DNA from: Aurifilum marmelostoma
Taxonomy: Eukaryota; Ascomycota; Sordariomycetes; Diaporthales; Cryphonectriaceae
Assembly (NCBI GenBank): GCA_027559495.1
Contig: JAMXSV010000010.1
Coordinates: 620,001 to 684,000 of the forward strand
Length of the DNA stretch: 64,000 nucleotides
Direction: 5' to 3'
Shown: positions 12,231 to 23,671 of the stretch, piece after piece
Layout: every line of letters begins with the position of its first letter
Numbering within the stretch: position 1 is the first letter of the stretch
Translations under genes and position numbers: made by a program
Notes under the pieces: model-generated
Seen by the model: only the letters and a program-made list of their open reading frames with translations
Databases searched by the model: none
What the model was told of the DNA's origin: nothing

Positions 12231-12320
12231 CTGGGAGTCGAGATTGTCTCAGAGCATGAATACTTAGCCACGGTCTGAGTTCTTGCTCCTGTACCTTCGA
12301 CAGACTCAGCTCAGCCATGC

Positions 12321-12889
12321 TTTATAAGGCCAGTCAACGCAGGTGGCTGTTGGCGAAACTAGGTTTCCGCAAGCCACCTGCGCAACGAACAGCATTGTAA
12401 GCAGAACTGATGACAAGCCACCTTAACCGGGGCCGCCTTGAGTTAAATCAGGGCATTAATAGATTCCTTGGAACCAAGACTCAGCGCTCCCGAAGCTTAG
12501 GTTTGGCGAGCTGGCTCCGCACCGATCAAGGAACATGGCAGTGGAGGGTATTGATAATACGGCTGAGCGCTTCCCTTCCATGAGGTGCTGTGATGCATGG
12601 TAAGCATGCTAGGGTTGTATCGTAGCTTCTACTCCGATTAATGTCGGCTTCTCTATGGTCTTGATTAGAATCCTGACCACATCAAGCGACGTTACTACGA
12701 TTGCCAACAGCCTTGAAGAATGTCCGGTGCCGAAGATGCACATTTCCACATTCGTTCACCCGATCCAGCCAACGTTATCTTCGTAGTCCTCTCTCACTCC
12801 ACTTTGGAGCATCCTCGCAAAGGTAGCCAGAAGCGGAAGGCATACCTGTTCTCTTAGTCCTCTCGCTAATCTTAGCGTTCACTCAATCA
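12321..12889. other. Intergenic stretch downstream of the MFS pseudogene
   Basis: Contains a TATAAAG-like element close to 12320 on the minus strand, and the 3' flank of the transporter pseudogene. No coding sequence seen. Confidence 0.4.
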
Positions 12890-14593
12890 TCATGTAATTA
12901 CTGGAGCGAATTTGGACATTCTTCTCAGCTTGAGGCCGTGCTTCGTGAAGATCAAAGGCACGGGCAAGGCCAAGTAGGATGTTCCTCCGAGGAGCCTGGC
13001 CGCTGGGCCGACTCCCATGTTGAGGAACATGGGCCTGGCCGCAAGGGGAAGAGCACAGGCCACAGGGGACTGGAGAAAGGTATCAGAAGCCATGGCGCTG
13101 GCGGCAAAGGGTCCGTAGGTGTCGACCAGGAAGTTGGGACACTGCTGGAATACAATGTTGAATCCCGCACCGATGAACGCGGCGGCCACGACAGGGCTAA
13201 CCCACAGATATCTGGGTGCCGCTGTCCACCCAAACCAGAAGAGGCTGATGGAGAACAGGAGACCTCCGATGATCATTGGAGGCAATCGGGCTTCCGGAAC
13301 GGCCCGTTCCTTGTTCCTATGAGCAAGAGTTGTTAGTTTGAAGTTTAACTCTTAAGGTTCAGAAACGTCCGAGCGAACAAGGCTCTAACTCGGGGCTCGG
13401 AACTCACTTGGCCATGGCACGAATGTAGAGGGGCTGATCTTGAATGTTGACGAACATGGCACATAGGACGCCGATGAACAGGCCTATGAAGGGCAACTCA
13501 GGCACGACCAAGCCCCATTGACGCTGTTCGTAGAACACAATCGGAAAAACCTCCAATGTGAGAAAGAGGAGGCCATAGACGAAAGACGTGTAGATAGCAA
13601 TGCACATGAGCATTGGTTCCGTACTAAGTAGAGAGCGTAGGGTAAGCTGCGTGCTTCGGCGGCTTGAATGACTAGTCTACTTACAAAAACATGCGCATGG
13701 TCCGCGTTAGGTACTTCCTTAGGGCGGTCTGGGCATTGATCTTCTCATGCTCGTGTGGTTGCCAGTACCGCTCGTCGCCGGTCATGCTGCGCATCTGCTT
13801 GGCCTTTCGCTTAAGAAGAATGGGAGGATATGTCTCTGGCATGTCGATGAGTGCCAGGAAGAAGACTGCAGAGACCATTATTGCCAGCATGTACTCGGTC
13901 CAGCGCCAACCCAGGTGAGGATTGACGACAATCGCAGCACCGATCACGGGAGGCACGCAAGGCCCGCCAACCACGCACATGGCGAGGAAAACCAGGCCTC
14001 TGGTTCTTAAATGGTAGAAATACGCAAGTACTGCCGAGACTTTTCTGATGGGCGCAGAACCAAAGATACCACCCACAAAGCGAGCGGCGAAAATACTCGC
14101 GGCGTTGTTGCTGACCGCGGTGCCAATACTGAAGAGGCCCAGGACGAAGACGGCCGGCAGGATCGCCCACCTTCGACCATAAACCTCGCTGATGGGCGCC
14201 CATGTGAGGGGTCCAAGAGCAAAACCTGTCGTATGGTTCTTCGTCAGGCCAAGCTGGGCTGCAGAATACTCAAGAATATAAGACTTTGTGGGCTTGCTTA
14301 CCTAGTACGAAAAGAGAGAGCACCAGCACTGTCGCCTCATGACTGACAGTGTAAAGGTCCTTGATCATAGCCTCTGCTGGCGTGATGATAGATGAACCAA
14401 CTGAACCGAGGAATGCAACAAAGCCTAGCTTAAACGTCAACCATGCCTTGTACGGCGAGCTCTAGTTCTTTGGGCCCGCAGAGTCACCATCGTCGAACTT
14501 CACAATGCAAGCCTTTCTATCTTCTCCTAGACCATCTGCACTGCCTTTCTTTTCGGGTACAGCCAAGGGCTGCTGTTTCTCGAGATCGGGCAT
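12890..14593 (-). pseudogene. DHA1-family MFS exporter broken by an in-frame TAG
   Basis: Twelve-helix major facilitator of the fungal drug/polyamine:H+ antiporter type. Exons are 14593-14302, 14225-13685, 13623-13408 and 13316-12890. They sum to 1476 nt and every junction restores conserved sequence (VLGFALGPLTWAP, MFFTEPMLMC, AKNKERAVPEARLPP). The N-terminus is MPDLEKQQPLAVPEKKG. Motif-A-like ISEVYGRRW and motif-C-like VVGGPC are present. Codon 44 (14464-14462) is TAG in PKN*SSPYKAW, where relatives carry Trp before the first helix. TGG to TAG corresponds to CpA to TpA on the opposite strand, the change made by repeat-induced point mutation. The frame is otherwise fully open, so the lesion is recent, strain-specific or a sequencing error. 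The neighbouring divergent Zn2Cys6 gene suggests a regulator/exporter pair. Confidence 0.85.
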
Positions 14594-14833
14594 CTTGTTC
14601 GCGTTTGCGTCTCTTTGGTTTCACATCATAATTGGTTGTAAATTCCCCAGTGCACGCAGTAGGATCAATAGGTGAGTATGATATCGCGGGGCCCTTTTCA
14701 CTGTATGTCTCAGCGAACATTTTTAAAGATTTCATCTAGGCCAGTTTATTTATATGCAAATATGTTGATATCTCCCGAGGCGTTGTCGTCATAGGCGCAA
14801 TAGTCGGGTCTGCCTCGATCACACAATTTTTTT

Positions 14834-15160
14834 TTAGTAATGGATGACAGCCAAGTTCCCAGCAGGATCCTGATATTCCTCAGCCGTACAAAGCGTCAGT
14901 CTCGCAGTCGGAGACAGGATTGACGAGGGGAACAGGTGCTGTCCGCTCACAAACTGCACAGTGCCAAAGCGCACGTATTCAATAGTCGCTCGATGTGGTT
15001 TAGTGTCGGCCGACAGCCAATGATCGGCCAGTACTGCGCATGTACATGCACCTATGTGCTGTACGTAGTATTCGTGGTCTTCGGGTCCAAACGGCCAGCA
15101 GCCTAGCTCAGGACAGTAAAGTTTCGGCCGACGTGAGGTCTGTTGTTCTTTCTCGCCCAT
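14834..15160 (-). CDS. Orphan open frame of 108 residues between exporter and regulator
   Basis: Intronless frame beginning MGEKEQQTSRRPKLYC and ending in IHY. It has six cysteines, four of them clustered in the first third (YCPELGCWPFGPEDHEYY, ACTCAVL). No signal peptide, membrane segment or family is recognised. Codon choice is compatible with coding. Two of the three local TCGGCCGAC motifs fall inside it, which weakens the coding reading and suggests regulatory DNA. A genuine small gene and a chance frame are both possible. Confidence 0.3.
   Translation of the reverse strand: MGEKEQQTSRRPKLYCPELGCWPFGPEDHEYYVQHIGACTCAVLADHWLSADTKPHRATIEYVRFGTVQFVSGQHLFPSSILSPTARLTLCTAEEYQDPAGNLAVIHY
15006..15014. 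promoter_or_regulatory. TCGGCCGAC site, copy 1
   Basis: An abutting CGG/CCG inverted half-site pair, the kind of sequence Zn2Cys6 dimers bind. Flanked as AGTGTCGGCCGAC, identical over 13 bases to copy 3. It lies about 550 bp upstream of the Zn2Cys6 gene and about 410 bp upstream of the exporter start. Confidence 0.4.
15124..15132. promoter_or_regulatory. TCGGCCGAC site, copy 2
   Basis: Second exact copy in the divergent region between the exporter pseudogene and the Zn2Cys6 regulator. It carries the same inverted CGG/CCG core and trailing C. Confidence 0.4.
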
Positions 15161-15359
15161 GTCTCAGCCTGTAATGTCGGGTGAGGTCATCTGGTGAGCA
15201 GGCCATGTCACGGCGGCAAGTGTGGCGTTAATCGCACAGCGCAGAGGGACCTGAGACCTGTTCCCGCTGGGACCTCTGCCTCTTCCCACCCCCTTTTCTC
15301 TCCCTTGCGATCATGAGGGGTCCTGACGCCACGACCATCCCTCCAGGAATGGTACAGTG

Positions 15360-15368
15360 TCGGCCGAC
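15360..15368. promoter_or_regulatory. TCGGCCGAC site, copy 3
   Basis: Third copy, about 200 bp before the regulator start codon, preceded by AGTG as in copy 1. It could serve autoregulation of the Zn2Cys6 factor. Binding is inferred from motif shape only. Confidence 0.4.
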
Positions 15369-15510
15369 GACAGGCCAGTCTGCCCAACGTCACGGCGCCC
15401 ACCTCGTCATATCATATCGTGAATGAGCTTCAGATGCTTGTACAACTACGACAGCTGAGCACTTCTGTACACGCAACCATCTCCCTCTCCGGGGCAGGCT
15501 TGATCGGCCC

Positions 15511-15534
15511 CACACGCGCGCGCGCGCACACACA
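15511..15534. repeat. Alternating CA/CG tract just before the Zn2Cys6 start codon
   Basis: CACACG followed by CG and CA steps gives about 24 bp of strict pyrimidine-purine alternation ending 26 bp before the ATG. Such tracts can adopt Z-DNA. Confidence 0.8.
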
Positions 15535-15560
15535 TACTCTGGTGCTCTGAGCAAGGGAGC

Positions 15561-17311
15561 ATGATGGCACCCGAACCCGAAAAGGCTGCTCGTGTCTGCA
15601 GCACCTGCAGGAACCGCAAGAAGGCTTGCGATAAATTGCTTCCTAGCTGCAGCTATTGTTCTCGCAAAGGTACTAGCTGCCTCTATGACTACGACTCCTC
15701 TCCAGGGGTCAACTCATCTCTTTTATCCCCTGTTAGCAATGGCTACACCTCGGCTTCGCCGCTCACGTCAGGGCCATGGCTGGGGGTGTCGACAGTGGGC
15801 CATGGCCTGCAGTTAGTCATCGACCCCTCCAAGCCAGAGTTGCTGAGCAGTGCCCTGGATAACTTGGTTGGGCGGACCTTGCGGTCTCTTGATCTCACCC
15901 TGCCGGGGCTGTGTGATCGGTACTTCTCGACTTTCCACAAGTCCATCCCCGTCATCTCGCCCACGTTGCAGCAAGAGATCGAGGGGGAGGCCGGGTACAG
16001 CCTACCACCGGCGGGATCATCTATCCTCGTACTCGCTGTATGCCTCATCGTCCTCCATTGCTCTCCTGCAGATCCGGGCCATGTTCCCGGAGGAGAGCAC
16101 AGCATCACGCCAGATGCACTCTATGTCGCCGTCAAGACAGCGTTTGTGCACGTTCAAGCATTCGAACCCGCCAGCACTCGTCTCGTCCAGGCCGGTCTGC
16201 TGCTCTCTACATTCGAGTGTCAGTCTGGCCGTGTCAAAGCAGCTTATCTGTCGATAGGCACGGTCGTGCGGATGAGCCATATCCTGGGCCTCGATAGCGA
16301 CGTGAAGGTTCGTGCCAACAGACCAAGCCAGAAGGACTTGGAGGCCTGGAATGTGTGGTGGGGTGTCGTCATAATGGAAAGGTGGCTACTCTCCCTCCTC
16401 TCTGTTGCCCTGCGCTTGGTCTAGGATGTCTGAGCCGTGTGACAGTTCCCAGACTGACCTGCCGACTGGTTGCCAGGCTCATCTCTTTTGCAGCAACGGA
16501 TGGGGTTCGTCTTCCCGAGTCGCGTTTCCCTCTCCGGTCTGCACCTTTGCCACTTGATCTCTTGTCATACCGTACTGCCTCGCAAGGCGACACCAGTACA
16601 CTGAATGAAGAGATCGTGCAATCGGGCCCGTTACCCGCCATCATAAGCAAGTTTGGACGGCAGGCTCAAGCAGTGTCCTACCTGGATTACATCCAGCGAA
16701 CTGTCGCGCTGCCTGTGGATGCGGAAACCAAAATCTCGGACCTGAAGCAGGTCGACCAAGAGATCCAGGTATTCTTATCGACGAACATGAACGAGGATCG
16801 ACCAGGCCACAAAATCGGCTCGCATTGCGGAGCTATCGCGATCACCTTACAGTATGCGAAAAGAAATCCACACCCCCAACCCCCAAAGAAATCAGACGGG
16901 ATTTTTGTCCTTCTTTGTCATTCTGATATTAACTTGGTTAGATCACTCTTCATATTACATGGGCACATTATCGCGTTACCGTTGCCAGAATCGCTGCGAG
17001 ACGCCGAAGCAGAGCTGAAAGCCACTTCCCATACCGCACTCCAGACCATAGCCAAGATCACAGCTGACACAGCCAAGCATCATGTCGACAGCCTGACCAA
17101 GGATGATACTGACATATTCTCGCCTTGCTGTGTCCGCAATCTTGACGCAGCGAAACACGAGCTGGCCAATGGGCACCATCATCATGGTAGTATGCCAGAG
17201 CAGGACTCTGCTCGCATGGGTCGCATCAGGTCGATCAAGGATTTCGAGGACATATTATACAAGAGACGCAAACCCGGAGACTGTGTATTTTCAAGTTCTC
17301 AAGAGGACTAG
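15561..17311 (+). CDS. Zn2Cys6 fungal transcription factor
   Basis: GAL4-type nuclear regulator of 521 residues. Three exons: 15561-16381, 16477-16851 and 16942-17311. The binuclear zinc cluster is at the N-terminus with Cys 13, 16, 23, 30, 33 and 40 (C-x2-C-x6-C-x6-C-x2-C-x6-C). A fungal-specific regulatory domain follows, with the usual tracts ending in AWNVWWGVVIMERLISF, where the first intron is spliced within the Arg codon. The second intron (90 bp) is a multiple of three and could be retained without a frame break, but splicing gives the smoother AITLQSLFILHGHI. The second of two adjacent ATGs would remove one residue only. It is divergent from the MFS exporter pseudogene, typical of a pathway-specific regulator and its exporter. 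Target unknown. Confidence 0.88.
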
Positions 17312-18305
17312 GTCAGGCGACAAGATGCGATATGAATTTTCGAGGGAGGTGTTGAAGAGGTGTTTTGACTTCAGCAGCTGGTCTGTCATGGAATAGTTTA
17401 CAATAAGAGGCACGCCTAAAAAAGAAGAGAGAAGGAAAACGAAGAAAAAAAAATACGAAACATTTCAAGTTTGTGACAACGAGCATTACATGATCAGGTT
17501 TTGATGAAAAATGTAATACGGAAAAGAAAACCAAACCTTTTGTTGTACTCTCGTTTTCCTGAAATTGGTTGGCATTAGGACCCTGTATGAACACACAGTC
17601 TTGACACAAATCACACTGTACGCGAGGCCACCCCTCATTGGCTCTAGCCTCCTCTGCTACCCCGCCCCTCTGCTTCCGTCCAGAACGCTGTCTCCCAGAA
17701 AAATCTCGGCCTCGAGTTCTTCCTCTTCCGTTGCCTTTCGGAATCAGCAACATCAATTGTTCCATCCTGCCTGCGCGCCTTAAGGCTCAGAGCGCGTCAC
17801 GGTACGTTCGCCTCTCACTTAACCCCATCTTGTTCCCATCACATCAACAAGCCATTGTCTCTCTGCACCTGTTGTTCTGTCACATCACGTACAATGAAAT
17901 ATCTTTCTTGTTGTCTGCGCGCACCTGTCCAGGACAGGTTTTTTTTTCCATAGCTCTTCACAGCTTTCAATTCACACTATTGTCACCTTTGAGCTGTCTT
18001 CCAGTTTGACATGTGCACTAACAAGTATACTCACAGAGTTCAATGTTGGCCCACCTTCAGCCAAGCGCATTCAGACTACAGACTCGATCAAACCAGTGAA
18101 TCAACAGCCCTGCTAATCAATATCTGGTCATATTCACACAGGCTTGCTGCTCTTGAACTGGTGCCCGCATCAGCCATGGACAGGCCAAGGATATGATCGC
18201 AGCCCTGACGCGACCCTTCACACCGACGTCAACAACAACACTGTAGCTCCTTCCCTATTGCCATCTCACCTTTGCAACCTCGACTGCCCCTGAGTATCAG
18301 CAGCA
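17312..18305. other. Intergenic region upstream of the Rgt1-like gene
   Basis: Holds the 3' flank of the Zn2Cys6 gene and the long pyrimidine-rich promoter and leader of the next gene. A-rich and T-rich runs occur near 17416-17455 and 17940. No coding sequence supported. Confidence 0.55.
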
Positions 18306-21027
18306 ATGGACAAAGACCAGGTGCCGACAAAGCTGGGTGGTGTTGTTGAGGACATCTCTGGGCCTGATGCCCAGCCACAGGAGCCTCAACAGCCTCAACC
18401 ACAATACCATTCCCTCCCCACCGTCGAGGAAACACATGATGCCTTCTTCCCAGGGGACCGAGAAGTCGAAGTCACTCAGCAACAACCTGATCCACCGACG
18501 CCACCACAGCGCGCCCGACCAGACGTAGCCGCAGAAGATCTGCAATTAGGCAACCATGGCGACGACCAGATACAGCAGCTGCAGCTTGCAGCCCAGATGT
18601 CGCAGGCCTTGCAGGGCGTGGTCGGTAACTCTGCTGCTGCCGGTGACGACAGCTACGAGCCTCAGCGAGCCGTCGATCTCGAGGAGAGCCTACACCAGTT
18701 GCAGGCCGAACAGTCAGACTCGGAGAAGTACAGCCGGGAGCACAGTCTTTCTGAAGCACACGTCCTGCCGCCCGAGGTCTCTACGGAGAACATACAGCCG
18801 AGTGTACAGCAGGAGCTCCAGCAGACCCTGCAGCAGGCTATACAGCACGCCGAGTCGAGACACGAACCCGAACCTCATCATCCCACCGCCCAGCCACCAT
18901 TCCCGCCTCATTCCCATTCCCATGCTCATGCCCAGTACCTGGACACTCCACAACCTCCCACCCTTGCTCCGGCTATATCTGTCGGCGGGACACAGTCGCA
19001 GTACACTCTCACAGATGGAACACCGCCTCGAAAACGGTCCAAAGTTAGCCGGGCCTGTGACGAGTGCCGCAGGAAGAAGGTCAAGTGTGACAGTATGACC
19101 GAAAACGGCGATGAAGCCTGTTCGAACTGCCGTCGTTCGAATGTCCGATGTATGTTCAGTCGCGTGCCTCAGAAGAGGGGCCCTAGTAAAGGTTACATCA
19201 AGGAGCTGGCCGACCGCATCAATTCCATCGAGGGCAAGCTTGGCAGCCAGGCAGCGGCAGAGGCCCTTGCTGGAGAGTTGGGCCCCAGGGGGAATATCGG
19301 AGAAACCTACTCGGCCTTCGCGCAGTTGGAAGAGGCTCGCAAGCGGCCACTTTCTCAGATTTCTGGCGGCAACTTCCCGCCGACTCCGACGCCGAATCGC
19401 CCTGTGGTCCCACAGCAGGCATCATACTCGGCCAGCGGGCTTGCTCTCAAGCCCATCCTGCCGCGGACAAACATCGGCGCCCCTCCGGTCCGACCTCTTG
19501 ATGTCGATGGCCCCACGCTTCAACGACAGGTGGCCCAGCCCGTTCCTGTATCTCCTGGCCTTGAGGAGAATGTCTATGCTTCGTGAGCTACTGCTGCCTG
19601 GGCGGCGTCTGTTTCTGGCTCATTAATGGACACTTACTGACCGCATACCATAGGTATATCTACATTGTCCACCATGTACTGCCGTTTCTCCCCGGCTCAA
19701 GAGAGGCTATGGCCTCACGGCTTGCACTCTGCAGTACTACTCTGCAGAATGCCTTCATCGAGGCGCTCAACTCCACTATAGGGTCTTTCGAGGCTGTCTC
19801 CAATGTTCGGGGCCGTCTCGTCACGGCGAACCGCCTTCTCGCGGAATTTGACGCTGAAGGCGGGAAGCACCCACAGGTCTCAGACCTCGTCTACTTACAG
19901 TGCCTCATCCTCATGATCATCAACATTGACAATTTCGGGATCTCGTCTCTGTCCCGAGAGCACGAAGGGCCCGCCAAGTCCTCACTGCTCGGCCGAGCTG
20001 CTGGTTTGGCATACGCTATGGGTATTCCACAAGAGGCTATGACTCTGTGCAACACCGCAGAGGATGAGACAGATGAGTGCATGCGGGTTCGTGCTTGGTG
20101 GACACTTGTTGTGCTGGACCGATGGAATGCCATATCAACAGCGACCCCTCTGGTCATCTCGAGCGACACGGTTGTTCTGCCACACAACCTCAAGCCGATT
20201 CTTGGAGAAGTCAACTACCGCTTCAGCTGTAAGTCCGCCACATTATCGTAGGACTTTCAGTGCCTATTCTCTAACGCTGTCTCTTTGTCTCAGTGTTGGC
20301 GTACATTATCGGACACTGGTCGCCCGCGTCGATAACGGCCCCTCTGCACTCGACACCAGGATCTGGTACCGTGGCTTCAGCCACCTTCCACCTGAATATG
20401 GAGATGTGGCGTGCTCACTTCCCTGGCGACATCTCTCCTCATTTAGAACCCGTCCTCCATCTCTCATACTGGCACTGCCGACTGCTCGCCTTTTTGTTCA
20501 TGCCCTCGGCCCTGATCACAGACGTCACCTGGGCCGTCAGGGAATCAGCCCGCCTCCTCACCTCACACCCCCAGACGATCAGCCCGCTGAACCACCACTT
20601 TACGTCGTTGACTACGCTCTGCCTGATAGAGATGACCAAGACCGAGAGATCACGCGACGAGGCAACCCAGCTCCTTTCAAGCCTCCTCGACACCAGCATC
20701 TCCCCTTCGACATGGGACGAGTCGATCCGTGCAAGGATCCGTGACGCCCTGTCCCCACCCACAAGCTCTGCCGCTGAGCCTGCGGCGGCGAGCCAGAACC
20801 TTCAACAGCTCGCGGATCTCGCGACCGCCACCGACGACATCCCGGGGGCCACGACCAACAACAGCACAGCTGCTGGCGTCTCGGACGTTGGCCTCCACGC
20901 CTCTGCGGATAGATCCGAGGACGAGCCCAAGTTTCGCACGAGCGATAATTATGAAGACCTTGGATTCGACCCACGACCGCTTTTGCGCGCTGGTTATCTA
21001 AATGCTATTGCTCAGACTTCTCAATAG
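18306..21027 (+). CDS. RGT1: Rgt1-like Zn2Cys6 regulator of glucose transport genes
   Basis: Nuclear regulator of 861 residues, family of yeast Rgt1, which represses hexose transporter genes when glucose is absent. Exons are 18306-19582, 19654-20228 and 20294-21027; both introns are about 65-71 bp. The long Gln/Pro/Glu-rich N-terminus precedes the zinc cluster at about residues 248-280. There, SRACDECRRKKVKCD is followed by CSNCRRSNVRCMF, then the family-specific RVPQKRGPSKGY and a short coiled linker (ELADRINSIEGKL). The fungal-specific domain includes YIYIVHHVLPFLP and RAWWTLVVLDRW. The C-terminus is Ser/Thr/Ala-rich. The cluster plus RGPSKGY is what assigns the family. Regulation by Snf3/Rgt2-type signalling is known in yeast and only inferred here. 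Confidence 0.9.
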
Positions 21028-23671
21028 GAAGGGGCGCTTGATCAACAGCGGTCACGGGTGGGTATCTTGTGTATGGTGTGCTTTGTCGAAAAACAAACCA
21101 ACAGCTGGAGGAATTCTCAATCGAAGAATTCAACTTGTGCTTGCGGCCAAAAGCGGGGACTGATTTGTGCCATCATTATGGTATCATTACACCTGGTTCC
21201 AGCTCGGACAGGTGATTACCCCCTCATGTACGCGCTCGGCATGGCCCAGATGCCTGGTTCTTTCTGGCACATGGACAGCCTCCTTTCATACACATCTATA
21301 GATTAGGTCTAGCTTTACAATACGAGATGCCTGTCGACGAACCTCGTATCGCGAATACGTGAAGTTCAACAACAATTCGAGATCATGACGCCACGACCAC
21401 GACCAGGCACTAAAATCCCTGGAGAAGACTTTCTGTCGAGGATGTTTGCAATTATGATATTCATGAATCTCCCGAGGCTCTCCCCGCCTCCGCAATCATT
21501 CATACCTTATCTTTTCCCACGTACAGGGCGTTGAGTGAGCTAAGAGTGCTCAACTAGGTAGGGGAAATTGGACTGTTTAGACGATCTAACGCGTTCAGCT
21601 CTCGAGGGCAGGCAGCCGAACCTCTTTCCACGCTTTCTCGACGGTCCCTTATCTACACACGAATCAAGAGATCATTCCGGCACCACACACACGATGCACC
21701 CCCTTCTAATCGATTTGCCCTTTCCCTCTCTACCCCCTCCCTTTCCTTCCTTTCCTCCGGGCACCTTTCACTCTCCCCCCTCCCGTGTGAGCCGTAATCG
21801 CATAGGCACACCTGTCCAACTTTCCATCCTCCCATGTCCACCCAGAAGCGCCGACGCACCACCGTGTCCACAAGAAAAACCCACGGCGCGCAGCCCAAGA
21901 TAGATAGTCTGGGGGTGGGCTCCGCCCCTGAAGGCGCTCCACCCCCATCCCAACCAACAGACAGCCCCGAGAGAAAGGGAAAGAGAACATCGCACCCACA
22001 CACACAAAAAAGCTCGGAAGATGTCCAGCTCTATGGACCCACACAACAAGCAAAAAAAAGAAAAAAAGAAAAAAGAAAAAAAAAGGTTCCCCATCACGCT
22101 TGATACTATGTATGGCAACCAACACAAGGGAAAACAAGCAAGGCGAGAGATGGAGTGACAGGGCCAAAAGCAAGGGCAGCCCGCGTGACCGACCGACCCC
22201 ATCGACGCCAAGAGAGATCACGATCGTCTTTCTCTTCTCTCTGCCCACCCCCGGGAAACCTGGATTGACAAAGCCCACCCACGCCCACACGCCCCCCCCC
22301 CCTCCCCCCCCTCTCTCTCTCTTCCATCCCACTCCGGCCCTCGCCCGGCGATTTGAGAGACCCAACAAACGCAAATGAATCTGCCTCTAATCTACCAAAG
22401 TACATGAACTTCGCTTGTTCATCCTTCCCAAGCCAGATGACTGGATAGTGGAGTCCTTTTTTCCTCCTCCTCCTCCTCCTCCTCCTCGTCCTCCAGAAGG
22501 GCCCTACAGACCCCCCACGCGCTGTTGAGGGGGGCGACAGCCCCAGCGGGTACCACTGTCGTGATAACACCCCCCCCCTCCCCCTCCCCACAAGCCAAAA
22601 CATCGTCATCGCGATCTAGCGAGACGGGGCGCGGGCGGTCTATTGTAGGGCACGAGAGGGAGGGTGCTCCAGGGTTCCATTTTGAAGGAACCCAGGTATG
22701 CTACTTGATGGGTAGATAGAGAGACATAACACTGGTGTCGCTAAGTTTTCAAAGAGGAAAGCGAGCGGTCCAAGAAAAGTGGTCTTGTCGCTGAGTCAGT
22801 CCTGAAGAGGAACAAGACGGGGATTTTTCCTGCAGTGGGTGCCCCTGACAGCTTGCACATACATACATAGTAGTACTTTGGTCGCCTGACAGGTCCAGTG
22901 GATGCGCAGCAGTCAGGGTGCAGTCTGCTGCGATGCTACATGCCATGTGTAGCACAGCAGGCCCATGAGCTGCAGGTACGAATCACGGCCCTGCATGCAT
23001 CTCACCTAGTCGCCTGCATAATATGTAGTGACGGGCTACACGGTACTTTTGACCCTTGGTTAGACGGATGTGCATGTATGTATGAGGGAGGTAAAAGGAA
23101 CACGACAAGAAATAATTTGAAACTTTTTAATTTTGTATTTCGTGTCTGCTAGAGTTCCCAGCAGATTTAGACTTATTGTTTACCCAAGAGCTCGTTGCAA
23201 CCACTTCTATGTGGCCTGTCCATCTCTAATCTATACCCAGAATTCGTGTCCTCTATATGTCGTTCATGAAAAAGCGAATGCATGCTTCTTCCTGGCTCCC
23301 CCCCTCCCCCTCTGCCATGCTGCATCGCGCCAAAGAACCAGAAGTGGCAATAATTTCTTCTCTGCCGATTGAAAATGCCATATATATCGTCAAACATTAT
23401 ATAAGGCGATCCAAGGCCGCCTAGAGGAGTTATTGGAGCGTTTAGAAAAGACACGATTGAGTCGGCTGCAAGATTGCCGCCATTCCATCCTGTGTGGTTG
23501 GGATATTGTCGAGATTCCACGTGGTCTGGGGGAAAGTCATGCCGCTTCTTCACCTACGGAATGTGACTTGAGCGTCCCACTGAGTTGTGGGAGGCCGAAC
23601 CTCATCAAATAAAGATTGAGCCCCAGACCAGTCCTGACTCCTCCTCATAAGCATAGGTCCCCCAGCTCGGA
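21028..23671. other. Convergent intergenic region with simple-sequence tracts
   Basis: Between the 3' ends of the Rgt1-like and copper-fist genes. Contains purine runs near 22050-22085, a C11 run at 22292-22302 followed by C and CT repeats, a CTC microsatellite at about 22463-22490, and a second C-rich run near 22569. Long open frames here are products of these biased tracts. No gene supported. Confidence 0.6.
22463..22490. repeat. CTC trinucleotide microsatellite
   Basis: About eight CTC units following a T run. Simple repeat in non-coding DNA. Confidence 0.85.

Noticed and set aside
14281..14310. Suspected frameshift at the end of exporter exon 1
   Set aside because: A recount of the T run shows four Ts. 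The frame VLSLFVLG is intact and splices cleanly, so only the TAG at codon 44 remains.
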